DNA of 64,000 nt from Pseudomonas putida (GCA_041879295.1 CP047152.1:3043501-3107500), one strand, 5' to 3'; shown: positions 19,759-28,502, numbered from the stretch's first letter. The notes: generated from the letters alone by a model not told the origin. A program made the numbers and translations.

Positions 19759-20949
19759 TCACTCACAATGATTCGACAAGCAGCTCTTCTGCCAGTCCGT
19801 GCCGTGAATTCGAACAAAGGCCTCCATTTCAGGAGACAGCGGACTCTCGATCCTGAAGTCTCCATAGGCCTCAAGGAATCTCCCCCACCGTTCTCGCAAC
19901 AGCCCGCCGCGCCTGTATTTAGGCGCCAGCCAGATCCAGGATAAAGTCCAGGGGCTGCCTGATGGGTTCGTTTCAGTCTCGTAAAGGAATGCACAAGCGC
20001 CTGCAATCGTGCCGTCAGCACCAGCTGGAATCAGGTAGCCGTGCCAGTCAACCGTTGCTTTAGTCGACATCGTTCCAGTCCACTGGACAAAGTCGTAGCC
20101 AAAATCCGCGCGGAAACGCTGGGCGCGCTTCAATACCTCCTGATGCATCCACATGGGCACAGATGCGTCTACCCGATCGGCGCCAGCGACACACTTTAGT
20201 CTGGCCGCAAACCGCTTGTTCGGGCCCGGGTCCAGTAACCGCTGTGTTTCTCTATGAACCTGACGATGTGCTTCACGCTCATTACGACTGCTGGGCAGGT
20301 AGGTCGTACCGCAGTAGGCACAGGTTTTAAGTGCCGAGTTGACGTCACGATATCGGGGCCCGGCTACTTCCAGCGACAACACATCCTCCCCTTGGAGCAC
20401 CAATGTGAAGCGGTTTCCTAACTCATCCCGGTGGCGCTTGGTCGTTGGAAATGCCGGCTGGCGCTCCACATCTGATCGGAGGACTGTCGTAGTACAGCCG
20501 CGGGAAACCTCATAGGTAAGAATGAGGTACTCCGATTCCGTCAGCATGGGCTTGCCTGCCAGGTTGCCCTTTATCGCCTGCACCAGCTGACCAGGTGAGA
20601 CAGCGAAGCCCAGGCGTTCCATGAAGATCAGCAGAGCAACGGCATCGGCAACGGCATAGCCATCCAACCACAACACATCGTCGTCGAGGCGCCTGGGCTT
20701 CCGGCACAAGCTGACTTTAGGGATTCTGAAGTAGGCAGCCAGTGCCTCTGCGTATCGGCCGGCCGCGGCAAACCCGCGGTACTCAGTCGCGATAATCAAA
20801 TCATCAAAGTCGGATCTCGAAATACCGCCACACTCCAACAGTGCACGCTCAGCCGGAGTTAATCCCATCCGATCATCAAGCCGGGGGCGCTTCTCCGTCA
20901 GCAGTTTGTAGATCCGCTGCAACTGATCACTGGAAAGCTTGCCGGTCAA
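19759..20949 (-). CDS. Eco1/ESCO-like zinc finger plus GNAT-type acetyltransferase protein
   Basis: The product is 396 aa from TTG 20949, with an AGAGG site upstream. Residues 210-232 form a C2H2 finger, Cys210-x2-Cys213-x14-His228-x3-His232, with the CAYCGTTYLP pattern close to the finger of eukaryotic Eco1/ESCO cohesin acetyltransferases. C-terminal to it (about 295-380) is an acetyltransferase-like region: a beta strand (LSWIWLAP) then a KYRRGGLLRE loop as in the acetyl-CoA site, and a final segment resembling the ESCO tail. The first 200 residues are unrecognised. I infer acetyltransferase activity; the target is unknown. Confidence 0.6.
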   Translation of the reverse strand: MTGKLSSDQLQRIYKLLTEKRPRLDDRMGLTPAERALLECGGISRSDFDDLIIATEYRGFAAAGRYAEALAAYFRIPKVSLCRKPRRLDDDVLWLDGYAVADAVALLIFMERLGFAVSPGQLVQAIKGNLAGKPMLTESEYLILTYEVSRGCTTTVLRSDVERQPAFPTTKRHRDELGNRFTLVLQGEDVLSLEVAGPRYRDVNSALKTCAYCGTTYLPSSRNEREAHRQVHRETQRLLDPGPNKRFAARLKCVAGADRVDASVPMWMHQEVLKRAQRFRADFGYDFVQWTGTMSTKATVDWHGYLIPAGADGTIAGACAFLYETETNPSGSPWTLSWIWLAPKYRRGGLLRERWGRFLEAYGDFRIESPLSPEMEAFVRIHGTDWQKSCLSNHCE

Positions 20950-21096
20950 AAGCTACCTCTCGTGTCGCGGCTGTTTGGGGAACAGGCAGTCTAACGACCG
21001 CCGGGCAAATTCAAAGGCGAATTCCCCGAGTGGTCACGTGCGGGTAGAAACGGATCAAGCTACTTTGAGGTTAACCATCCCTCAGAGGACCTCCAG

Positions 21097-21756
21097 ATGA
21101 CAGCCACAAGGAAGAGGCACAGCGCTGCCTGGTTGATCTCTACGGCTTGGATGCTGATGACTACCGCTGCAATGGCGGCAGAGAACCCTACCCAGGGCGA
21201 CCCATTCTCACCAACCACACTCAAGGACTGGGTATCAGTCATCAGCACCCTGATCACCATGGCCCTGGCGATTTGGGGTATCTGGAGCGGCTTGAGGTCA
21301 GCCCGAAATGCGATCCAAGAGAAGCGAAAGGAACACCGTCAGAAGCAGCTTGCCGCTGCACGGGACATGATGAAGGAGATTTTCACAGATCCACTCGCCC
21401 GCTCTGCGATGCGAATGATGGACTGGTCAGGCCGGACCTTCACCCATGAAGGCCAGACCTACGTCGTTCACTGGAGGGACCTCAAACCAGCCCTTGTCGT
21501 GCATGAGAAGGGGATGGGGTTCAGCAAGCAGCAGGAGTTCATTCGTGACTGCTTTGAGGCCTTCTTCGATCACATGCTGGTGCTCGAGCACTTCCTTGAT
21601 CAGGACTACCTGCACGAAGCCGACATTGCTGTGCCCTTGGAGTATTACGCCGGGCGCGTCATGTCATTTCCTGATACTTATGACGGGTTCCTGCGGGCTT
21701 ATGGGTACAGCGAAGCACGCGCATTGATGCAACGCCTTGCGGAAGGCGGAAAATAG
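21097..21756 (+). CDS. Membrane-anchored protein of unknown function
   Basis: The product is 219 aa, starting after an AGAGGACCTCC site. It has an N-terminal hydrophobic segment ending AAMAAEN, resembling a signal peptide, and a second hydrophobic helix near residues 45-65, then a basic coiled region and an acidic C-terminal domain. The rest resembles small uncharacterised proteins with DUF4760-like layouts, but I cannot confirm a family. Confidence 0.6.
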   Translation: MTATRKRHSAAWLISTAWMLMTTAAMAAENPTQGDPFSPTTLKDWVSVISTLITMALAIWGIWSGLRSARNAIQEKRKEHRQKQLAAARDMMKEIFTDPLARSAMRMMDWSGRTFTHEGQTYVVHWRDLKPALVVHEKGMGFSKQQEFIRDCFEAFFDHMLVLEHFLDQDYLHEADIAVPLEYYAGRVMSFPDTYDGFLRAYGYSEARALMQRLAEGGK

Positions 21757-21888
21757 GGCCGGCACCAGGGCGAAATCCCACATTTCGTGCAAAGTGCCCT
21801 TGCTTACACGGCCTACGATGGGGCTTTGACCCTTGCTGTCAGCTCTGCAGGAGTCCGCATGAAACTGAAGGCCTCCGCTGGGGCAGAA

Positions 21889-22965
21889 TCACTCCATCGG
21901 CGGGGGGAGCAGGATGTCAGAGAAGGGCTCAGGCACCACCACATTGTAGGGTTTCAGCTGTTCGAGGAGCCCTTTGTAGCCGAGCAACGGAATGGTTCGA
22001 GCAGGTTCACCAAGGTCGTTGCCAAAGAAGTTTTCCCAGTGCCCCAACAGCACAAGACGCGGTTTGGTCACCCTGAGGAGGCCTGTGGGGTAGTAACTGA
22101 CTTGATTCCACCCTCCCCCGCAAAGGATCTCGACGTCGACGCGCTTTGAGTCAGAGATTATGGGTGGAAAGCCCCATGGAGGTTCAGCGGCGCTGTCTTG
22201 ATAATGAATGCGGTAAACCGGCCGACCATCCTCCCCGAGGAGGTCAATCATCCAGGCCAGAGTTACTTCACCAAGTTTCCAGTCCAGCAGACCAGTCGGC
22301 AAATCGTCGAGTTCCCAGTCGTACTCACCTGGGATGAAGTTATGGCCGAAGAGGTGCCCGGCATGCATGCTTCTAATAGGCATCACACGGATCGAACCCA
22401 CGGAATTTGCTCCGTTTACGTCCCCATCAGTGATGACCTTCCCGTCGGAGTAAAACCATGTACCAGGTCGGGAGGGATCACGATGGTCGGTTATCTGCTG
22501 CTGACTTGGCACCACCACCGCGCCAGCGCCAAAGATCCGCTGTCCTGAGCTGTTCTTTGCTGCATGAAGAATGTGCTTAACCGTTTCAGACCCGTATACA
22601 ACCGCTTTCGGAGAGTGCTTATCTACGACCCGCGGCACATCGAGAAGATGATCGTAGTGCGCATGACCCACCAGAAGCATCGTCACGTCTGCTGCAGGCG
22701 GCATGTGTCTGTCGACCTTCTCGTTGTCGGCTACCACTCGGGCCGGGGGTATCCCAGGAATGCCGAGGCTGGCCGGGTTGGTGTACGAAGGCGCCAGCAA
22801 TAGCCCCTCCCCACGCCAATGTATGAGCCAGCCACCTACGCCAAGAAACTGAATCTTCGGCTCATCGCCCCAATGGTGATTCTGAACCGGTAACCCTTCT
22901 GAAAGCGGCTCATGAGTACAGCCGACCAGCAAACTCAATCCCAGTACGATCGATAGCCCTCGCAT
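21889..22965 (-). CDS. Metallo-beta-lactamase-fold lipoprotein
   Basis: The product is 358 aa from the ATG giving MRGLSIVLGL; a longer frame upstream lacks support. It has a lipoprotein signal with LLVGC. The MBL zinc motif GHAHYDHLLD (HxHxDH) is present, followed by further histidines (MHAGHLFGH) and an aspartate-containing strand, as in the UlaG/RomA-like branch that hydrolyses phosphodiesters or N-acyl phospholipids. The substrate is unknown. It is adjacent to the disrupted membrane-protein gene, 17 bp away. Confidence 0.75.
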   Translation of the reverse strand: MRGLSIVLGLSLLVGCTHEPLSEGLPVQNHHWGDEPKIQFLGVGGWLIHWRGEGLLLAPSYTNPASLGIPGIPPARVVADNEKVDRHMPPAADVTMLLVGHAHYDHLLDVPRVVDKHSPKAVVYGSETVKHILHAAKNSSGQRIFGAGAVVVPSQQQITDHRDPSRPGTWFYSDGKVITDGDVNGANSVGSIRVMPIRSMHAGHLFGHNFIPGEYDWELDDLPTGLLDWKLGEVTLAWMIDLLGEDGRPVYRIHYQDSAAEPPWGFPPIISDSKRVDVEILCGGGWNQVSYYPTGLLRVTKPRLVLLGHWENFFGNDLGEPARTIPLLGYKGLLEQLKPYNVVVPEPFSDILLPPPME

Positions 22966-22982
22966 GGTCGGCACCCCTGCTG

Positions 22983-23534
22983 TCAAGGTTCGAAGCGGTA
23001 TACGCGGTGGTAGAAGGCCCAAAGCATGGAAAACATCGCGACCAGCAATACCCAGTGGGTTACCTCTGGCTTGAACAATGGCAAGAGGAAACCCAGTTTG
23101 AAGTAGTCGATTCCAAGAAGGCATACCAATAGCATGCCAAGGACCAATAGCCCCCTGGGCCCCTTCATCATGCGAAGTGGATGGGCAATAACAGCAGAGA
23201 GGGGAACTCCAAGCAGTGCCAAATAGACAACCCAGACCTGCTCCGAAGGGACCGGCTCGTTTAAGAAGCGAAGACCAGCGAAACCCAGTAGCAGCGTCAA
23301 GCAGTCCACCAGGTCAGAGACGAAGGCGCGCCTGGTGTAGCCCTTCCCAAGATCATAGTGCCTGACCATCAGCCTGCTGAATTGCAGGCAGTGGTAGCCA
23401 ATGAACCAGGCAGCCATACACAGAGACCAGCCGTTTGGGGACGCGCTCTCGAGAAATACCCTGGCATGCAAGGCACTAACCGTCCAGACAAGAGCGGCTC
23501 CCAGCGCTGCCGGGTAAAGCAACCCTGAAACGAG
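22983..23534 (-). pseudogene. Integral membrane protein, 3' part, split by the ISPpu12-type element
   Basis: About 179 residues with six or so hydrophobic helices remain. The frame now opens at a TTG next to the insertion. Joining across the element restores 13 more codons (MEVGPRMYFLVSG) to the ATG at 26941, which has an AGGAG site, giving a 192-aa protein. The family is not recognised. It is interrupted, so probably not made at full length. The downstream MBL lipoprotein gene may lose its transcription as well. Confidence 0.75.
23527..23534. repeat. Target duplication of the ISPpu12-type element, left
   Basis: GAAACGAG here and AAAACGAG at 26907-26914 agree at 7 of 8 positions. ISL3-family elements make 8-bp duplications. 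Confidence 0.75.
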
Positions 23535-23592
23535 GGGTATACGGATTTAATGGTTGATGGGGCACCTTCACCCCATCAATCTGATACCACCC

Positions 23593-24882
23593 TCAGATGG
23601 TTGATAGATCGACTCCGTAGTTGAGTTCCTCTGCGAAGTCCGGCAGTCCGTAACCGATGGTTTTCTTGTAGAAAGGAGAGACCTTCGCAGTCGGTGCCTT
23701 CTTCTTGTGCTTCGTGGTGTAGAGCATTCGTGCCCGCATCACCTCGAAGGAGTAACCGCGCCCTTCACGGTTCTTGTCCTTGGCCAGTCGGTTGATGGAC
23801 TCCGTGTAAGCGTTGGTGACGGGCATGTCCGTCTCGAAGTAGGTCATGGTCTCTTCGCGCCAGTTTCCCACTGCCCTGACCAGATCGCTCCAGACTTCCT
23901 TTTGGCCCTTCGGGATGGTGGCTATCCACTCGTCCAGGGCGGCTTCTGCCTGGAGCCGTGTGGTGGCGTCCCAGATGCCGTAGAAGCGCTCCTTGTGCTC
24001 GTAGGCGGCCAGCAGTTGCGGGAACGCGCCTGTCCAGGTCTCCATGATGAGGCGCTCCCGGTCTGAGACTTCGTGAGCGCGTTTCAGCAGGATTTTCCGG
24101 TCTCCCTTGAGAGTCCGGCTCTGGGACGGTTTCAGCTCCTTTCTGAGGCCCTTGCGCACTCTCTCTAGGGCATCGTTGGCCATGCGCACCACATGGAACT
24201 TATCGACCACGATACGGGCCTGGGGCAGCACAGCCTTGACCGCTGCCCGGTAGGGGTTCCACATGTCCATGCTGACGATCTCGACCTTCTGCCGGTCTTT
24301 CAGCTTCATCAGGTAGTTGGTCACCACGTCCTGGCGGCGGGTGGCCAGCAGGTCGAGCAGGGTTCGCTCCTCAATGTTGGTCAGAATGCAGCGGTAGCGC
24401 TTGTTCAGGTATAGCTCGTCAATGCCCAGGATGCGGGGCGTCTCGAAGCGGTGCCAGCGCCCCAGGAACTCGGCGCGGGCGTTGAAGATGTCGCGCACCG
24501 TCTTCTCGTCCAGGCCGGTCTGTGCCGCCACAAAGGTGTAGGGGTGGTTGAAGGATTCCTTCTCCACGTACTCATGCAGCCGCAGTGTCATACGGAATCC
24601 GTCCACCATCTCCGGTAGCTGGGGCCTGAATGTTGTCTTGCAGGCCCGGCAGGTGTATCGGCGGCGGACCACCCAGAGAGTGACCCGCTTGCCGTGGATG
24701 GGCAGATCACGATAGGGAACGTCACGCTTGCCGAACCGTACGAACTCACCCTGCACGCCGCATTCCTCGCAGGCGATGGGATCGGGCACGTCCACCTGGA
24801 AGTGCATTTCGTCGTCGGTTGATTTGCAGCCCAGTACTTGGTATTGCGGCAGGTGAAGGATGTTGTCGGGAAGTTCGGTCAT
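23593..24882 (-). CDS. tnpA: ISL3-family transposase
   Basis: The protein is 429 aa. The N-terminal zinc ribbon is built from CEECG and CRACK. The DDE catalytic residues are in LGIDELYLNK, EIVSMDMWNPY and TNAYTESINRL. The length fits the family. It is the terminal gene of the element, 34 bp inside its left end. Confidence 0.93.
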   Translation of the reverse strand: MTELPDNILHLPQYQVLGCKSTDDEMHFQVDVPDPIACEECGVQGEFVRFGKRDVPYRDLPIHGKRVTLWVVRRRYTCRACKTTFRPQLPEMVDGFRMTLRLHEYVEKESFNHPYTFVAAQTGLDEKTVRDIFNARAEFLGRWHRFETPRILGIDELYLNKRYRCILTNIEERTLLDLLATRRQDVVTNYLMKLKDRQKVEIVSMDMWNPYRAAVKAVLPQARIVVDKFHVVRMANDALERVRKGLRKELKPSQSRTLKGDRKILLKRAHEVSDRERLIMETWTGAFPQLLAAYEHKERFYGIWDATTRLQAEAALDEWIATIPKGQKEVWSDLVRAVGNWREETMTYFETDMPVTNAYTESINRLAKDKNREGRGYSFEVMRARMLYTTKHKKKAPTAKVSPFYKKTIGYGLPDFAEELNYGVDLSTI

Positions 24883-24903
24883 GGTGTTGTATAGGCGTAG
24901 GTG

Positions 24904-25416
24904 TCAGTCAGATCCATCCGACTCGGCATTGGTGTTTGCTTTTTTACCCAACAAGCTGCTGGAAACGAAAAGTAAGGCACCGAGGACAATTGCAATATCA
25001 GCCAGGTTGAAGGCCGGCCAATGCCAGTCTCGCCAATAGAAATCAAAGGAATCCACAACATAGCCGCGAAAGACCCGGTCAATCAGGTTGCCCATGGCGC
25101 CACCGAGGATAAGACTGTAAGCGATGGCTTCTCCTTTATGACGATTTTCAAGGATCAGCTTGATCAGAAAAATCGAGACCACTACCGCGATTCCGATAAA
25201 AAAGTAGCGCTGCCAGCCTCCACCATTCGCAAAAAGACTGAATGCGGCACCGGTGTTCCATAGGTGCACCCAGTTAAAGAACGGGGTCACCGAAACATAC
25301 TCGCCATAGGCCATTGATTGCTGCACCAGCCACTTTACAGCCTGATCAGACGCTGCCAGCAGGCCCGATATGGACAATAGGGCATACGGCGAGAGCTTTT
25401 TGCCAATAATGAGCAT
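24904..25416 (-). CDS. lspA: Signal peptidase II (lipoprotein signal peptidase)
   Basis: The protein is 170 aa with four membrane helices and the conserved motifs SDQAVKW, NTGAAFS, GNLIDRV and FNLADIAI. The two catalytic aspartates lie in VVDSFDF and NLADI. LspA cleaves prolipoprotein signal peptides and is the globomycin target. It is cargo of the element; why a metal-efflux IS carries it is not known. It is 3 bp from the preceding transporter gene, so in one operon. Confidence 0.93.
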   Translation of the reverse strand: MLIIGKKLSPYALLSISGLLAASDQAVKWLVQQSMAYGEYVSVTPFFNWVHLWNTGAAFSLFANGGGWQRYFFIGIAVVVSIFLIKLILENRHKGEAIAYSLILGGAMGNLIDRVFRGYVVDSFDFYWRDWHWPAFNLADIAIVLGALLFVSSSLLGKKANTNAESDGSD

Positions 25417-25419
25417 TAT

Positions 25420-26316
25420 TTAACCCTTCAACGCCAAAATGCGTCTGGCACCGTTAAGTACAATGCCCCCCGCGATGGTGCCGATAATCAGATCCGGATA
25501 ATTGGAACCGGTCCACGCGACCAGGGCGCCGGCGGTGATGACCCCCAGGTTGATCACCACGTCGTTGGCCGAGAATATCCAGCTTGCCTTCATGTGCGCC
25601 CCGCCTTCCCGATGTTTGGATATGAGCAGCAGACAACTGGTATTGGCAATCAATGCGACGAATGCGATAGCCATCATCACCAGCGATTCAGGCTCACTAC
25701 CGAATACAAAGCGTCTCACCACCTCTACGAGCACGCCCACAGCCAAGATCAGTTGCAGTACACCAGCAAGATGCGCGGCACGTACCTGCATTTTCACGCT
25801 ATGTCCAACCGCATAAAGGGCAAGCCCGTACACCGCCGCATCGGCAAAATTGTCCAGGGATTCTCCAATCAGGCCGGTGGACCGGGCGATCAGACCGGCA
25901 GTCATTTCCACCACGAACAGAAGTGCATTGATGCCGAGCAACCAGCGCAGGGTCCCGGATTCTTGCTTAGCAGAAGCTGCCGAAAACTCGGCGGCCTTGA
26001 TGGTCTCCGGATTTGCAGCGACGGTTTCCTGAAGCGAGGCGCCTAGCCCCAAGGTCTTCAGTTTCGAGGTGACGGGCTCGACCTCGCCGTCATGCACGAC
26101 CTTCAGCCGGCGGTTCGACAAGTCGAAGGACAGCGCCCGAATCTCCTCAAAGCCGTTCAGGGCTAGGCGAATCATTCGTTCTTCTGATGGACAGTCCATC
26201 TTCGGCACGGCATAAACACTGACCCATCTCCCTGGCGCCTCGGAGGAGGCCTGTATATCGGTATCCGCTGCGGACGTTGCATCACCGCCACAGGCGCCAC
26301 CACAGGATTTGCTCAT
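25420..26316 (-). CDS. Cation diffusion facilitator (CzcD-like metal efflux)
   Basis: The product is 298 aa from the ATG giving MSKSCGG, with a GGAG site 7 nt upstream; an in-frame ATG 7 codons earlier is possible. The N-terminal cysteine-rich tip and a degenerate heavy-metal domain (MDCPSEE) precede a CDF membrane region with ESLDNFADA and SANDVVINLG, the two metal-site motifs (DxxxD). It should export divalent cations such as Cd, Zn or Pb by proton antiport. It is controlled by the divergent MerR-type gene. Confidence 0.88.
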   Translation of the reverse strand: MSKSCGGACGGDATSAADTDIQASSEAPGRWVSVYAVPKMDCPSEERMIRLALNGFEEIRALSFDLSNRRLKVVHDGEVEPVTSKLKTLGLGASLQETVAANPETIKAAEFSAASAKQESGTLRWLLGINALLFVVEMTAGLIARSTGLIGESLDNFADAAVYGLALYAVGHSVKMQVRAAHLAGVLQLILAVGVLVEVVRRFVFGSEPESLVMMAIAFVALIANTSCLLLISKHREGGAHMKASWIFSANDVVINLGVITAGALVAWTGSNYPDLIIGTIAGGIVLNGARRILALKG

Positions 26317-26347
26317 GATACGACTCCACTTGAACAATGTTGTGGTA

Positions 26348-26380
26348 CCATTTAAAACTATAAAGCTACTATAAGGTCAA
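26348..26380 (-). promoter_or_regulatory. MerR-type promoter for the efflux operon
   Basis: On the minus strand: TTGACC, 19-bp spacer, TTAAAT. The spacer contains the dyad ACCTTATAGTAGCTTTATAG, as in CadR/PbrR/ZntR operators. It lies in the divergent gap between the CDF gene and the regulator. Confidence 0.8.
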
Positions 26381-26411
26381 TAGAGTAAAGAATCCGTTGG
26401 GGAGGAGGCTG

Positions 26412-26819
26412 ATGCGCATTGGTCAGTTGGCGCAGTTGGTAGGGGTCGAAACACAGACGATCCGCTTCTATGAACAGCAGGGCTTGTTGCCGCCGCCTGA
26501 TCGGCAGGACAACGGTTACCGTGTCTATACCGAGAAGCATGGTGAGGGGCTGGCCTTCATCCGTCGCTGCAGAATCCTGGGCCTGTCACTGGCTGAGATT
26601 CACGAACTACAGAGCTATGAGGACGACCCTCATCAGCCTTGTACCGCCGTCAACGCCTTGCTCGATGATCACATCTCTCATGTGCGGTCGCAGATAACCG
26701 CTCTGCAAGCGCTTGAGAAACAACTCGTTTCACTGAGAGCGAGTTGCAACGATGACCGGGAAGTTGAGGCGTGTGGGGTTCTTGCTGGAATTAGCGAAGG
26801 AAACATGCACCAGCAGTAG
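26412..26819 (+). CDS. MerR-family metal-responsive regulator (CadR/PbrR type)
   Basis: The product is 135 aa from ATG 26412, which has a GGAGGAGG site. It has an N-terminal helix-turn-helix (MRIGQLAQLVGVETQTIRFY) and a dimer helix. Metal-binding cysteine positions match CadR/PbrR: one in PHQPCTAV, one in LRASCNDD, one in VEACGVL. It should sense Cd, Pb or Zn and open the 19-bp-spacer promoter of the divergent CDF gene. Confidence 0.88.
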   Translation: MRIGQLAQLVGVETQTIRFYEQQGLLPPPDRQDNGYRVYTEKHGEGLAFIRRCRILGLSLAEIHELQSYEDDPHQPCTAVNALLDDHISHVRSQITALQALEKQLVSLRASCNDDREVEACGVLAGISEGNMHQQ

Positions 26820-26906
26820 GTGAAGCATCAACCAGATAATCCGATGAGATGCCGGTCTGTCTCACTCTCATGCAAAGGTAAGATCAACCATTTAATCCGC
26901 TTACCC

Positions 26907-26941
26907 AAAACGAGAAAGTACATGCGGGGACCGACTTCCAT
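26907..26941 (-). pseudogene. 5' fragment of the split membrane-protein gene
   Basis: It starts at the ATG at 26939-26941 and reads MEVGPRMYFLV into the target duplication. In frame it continues at 23534 downward. An AGGAG ribosome binding site lies 7 nt upstream of the ATG. Confidence 0.7.
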
Positions 26942-27032
26942 GATGCAGCTCCTAGGTAAGAGATGTTCAGCCTGCATTTTGACTGATCATAGAACCTGAG
27001 GAGTGAGGAAGTAGGAAGATCGAAAGGAGAGT

Positions 27033-27052
27033 CGAGGGGGCATGCCCCCTCG
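27033..27052 (-). terminator. GC-rich palindrome after the DksA-like gene
   Basis: CGAGGGGGCATGCCCCCTCG, a perfect palindrome immediately downstream of the minus-strand gene. There is no T run, so it is a likely but not typical terminator. Confidence 0.5.
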
Positions 27053-27059
27053 CTGGAGG

Positions 27060-27482
27060 TCATGCTACACGCTGGCGCTGCGCACGACGTTCCTGAATCT
27101 CTTGAGCATCGATGCAAAGGCTTGCAGTCGGCGCGACCAAAAGGCGCTTGAGCCCAATCGGCTGCCCAAACTCAGCGCAGTAGCCATAATCTCCTTCTTC
27201 GATCCTTTTCAGTGCAGCCTCCACGTCCAGCAACTCTGCCTGGTCCCGCTTCAGCATCCGCATTTCCATCGCGCGCTGCTCTTCCGCGGAGGCAGTATCC
27301 GCCGCATCCGGGAGACGCGCCTCGGAGTCATCGCGGAACGCCTCTGCTCGTTGAGCGAGCAGGCCCTGTAGGTGCAGTTTTCGATTGAGAAGAAGGTCCT
27401 TGAAGAAGGCCAGTTGCTGGTCGGACATGTACTCCGACTCCGGGGCGGAAAGCAGTTGCTGCTGAGTTAGTAAGGTGGACAT
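27060..27482 (-). CDS. DksA2-like RNA polymerase secondary-channel regulator
   Basis: The product is 140 aa from the ATG giving MSTLLTQQQ. A coiled coil with the DAADTA tip (residues 59-64) matches the DxxDxA tip that enters the RNA polymerase secondary channel. In the globular part only Cys102 and Cys123 of the four zinc cysteines remain, the others being Phe105 and Ala126. This resembles Pseudomonas DksA2, which works without zinc. It probably modulates stringent-type transcription when zinc is low. The upstream AAGGAAT site supports this start. Confidence 0.8.
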   Translation of the reverse strand: MSTLLTQQQLLSAPESEYMSDQQLAFFKDLLLNRKLHLQGLLAQRAEAFRDDSEARLPDAADTASAEEQRAMEMRMLKRDQAELLDVEAALKRIEEGDYGYCAEFGQPIGLKRLLVAPTASLCIDAQEIQERRAQRQRVA

Positions 27483-27634
27483 AGGCGATTCCTTGTGAGG
27501 AGCTGGATGGCCCGAGCTTAACGAGGCCTCTCCCCTCTTCAACTCAAATGCCTCCGCTGAATCCCCGGCTACGCGGACTTGAACCACAGGACTACACCGT
27601 TATGGTCACCTTTCACACTAGCAGGAGGACATCC

Positions 27635-27982
27635 ATGGAATTCAGAACGCTGAGCACTGGCCGTTCCACATTTGATGAGCACTACGGGGCGGCAGCCTAT
27701 TCCCTGGGCGACCAGCTCGGTTTCATTTACTTTCGTTCAACCGGCATCGAACCGAGCCATTGGGAAAGCCGTATCTATGAGAACGGCCTGGTAGCAATGG
27801 CGCCAGTGGCTACTGACACGACTATCCAGGAAGCATTCGACAAAGTGGATCTCTGTGCCGCGCATGCCAGAGCTTTCTCCAGAGCGATGGAAGCTCTGAG
27901 CGCACATGGTTGCTCCGATGAGGTGCTCTGTCTGCTAACAGCGGCAGAGGGGCAAATTCAGGAGTTGATTTCTGCTGTTTAG
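27635..27982 (+). CDS. Hypothetical protein (115 aa)
   Basis: It starts at ATG 27635 with AGGAGGA upstream; the frame is open 29 codons further, without a better start. The product is soluble and mixed alpha/beta, with no recognised family. It is divergent from the DksA2-like gene. Confidence 0.6.
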   Translation: MEFRTLSTGRSTFDEHYGAAAYSLGDQLGFIYFRSTGIEPSHWESRIYENGLVAMAPVATDTTIQEAFDKVDLCAAHARAFSRAMEALSAHGCSDEVLCLLTAAEGQIQELISAV

Positions 27983-28031
27983 CGCTGAAAGAGGCTGCTA
28001 CCCTTGTCGTGAAAGTCAAGAGGAACGCGCT

Positions 28032-28352
28032 ATGCAAACCACCGTCAAAAGCGCTGCAGAGATCGAAGTCGGCCCATTCCGCTATACCGAACGTGCCTAC
28101 CTAGCTACCTTGCTTTGCCTGGCCATCGGAGCGTTGGCGTTAGCATCGATGGTCGGGAGTCACCCCACGAGCGATGCCACCTTGGCCACACGCATGGTGT
28201 CAGTGCAGATGATCGCTGCATACCTGATCGTACCAATCACCAGTGTGGGCGGTTTCCTGTGCCACAGAGCCGGCTCTAAGGCCCTTGCCGGAATGCTCCC
28301 CCTTATTGGAGCAGGCTTCTTGGCCGGCGCGCTGGGCGCAAGCTTGATCTGA
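28032..28352 (+). CDS. Small membrane protein (106 aa)
   Basis: It has three hydrophobic segments: about residues 24-40, 58-75 and 85-105. An AAGAGGAAC site precedes the ATG. No family is recognised. A strong terminator follows directly. Confidence 0.6.
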   Translation: MQTTVKSAAEIEVGPFRYTERAYLATLLCLAIGALALASMVGSHPTSDATLATRMVSVQMIAAYLIVPITSVGGFLCHRAGSKALAGMLPLIGAGFLAGALGASLI

Positions 28353-28362
28353 TTTCCCCTTA

Positions 28363-28392
28363 GGCTCGGCATTGCCGAGCCGTTTTCTTTTT
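28363..28392 (+). terminator. Rho-independent terminator
   Basis: GGCTCGGC, ATT loop, GCCGAGCC, then a T-rich run. It ends the small membrane-protein transcript. Confidence 0.85.
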
Positions 28393-28439
28393 GTGCGGCG
28401 CGTCCATGGAATCCAATCGCTGCAGAAGACCAGATTCAC

Positions 28440-28467
28440 TTGGAGGCCACCAGGCCGCCGTTATACT
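28440..28467 (+). promoter_or_regulatory. Sigma-70-type promoter for the HU gene
   Basis: TTGGAG, 16-bp spacer, TATACT, ending 36 bp before the HU start codon. Confidence 0.6.
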
Positions 28468-28502
28468 GCTTACTTCACCCCCTGATTTACATGGAGAAAT
28501 GC

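Larger units (their letters stand above)
23535..26906. mobile_element. ISPpu12: ISPpu12-type element (ISL3 family) with metal-efflux cargo
   Basis: The element is 3,372 bp, bounded by 24-bp near-perfect inverted repeats (23535-23558 and 26883-26906, sharing CGGATT and AATGGTTGAT). It carries tnpA, lspA and a cation diffusion facilitator gene on one strand and a MerR-type regulator on the other, the gene set I know for ISPpu12 of Pseudomonas putida. The 8-bp duplication shows a simple insertion. Confidence 0.9.
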
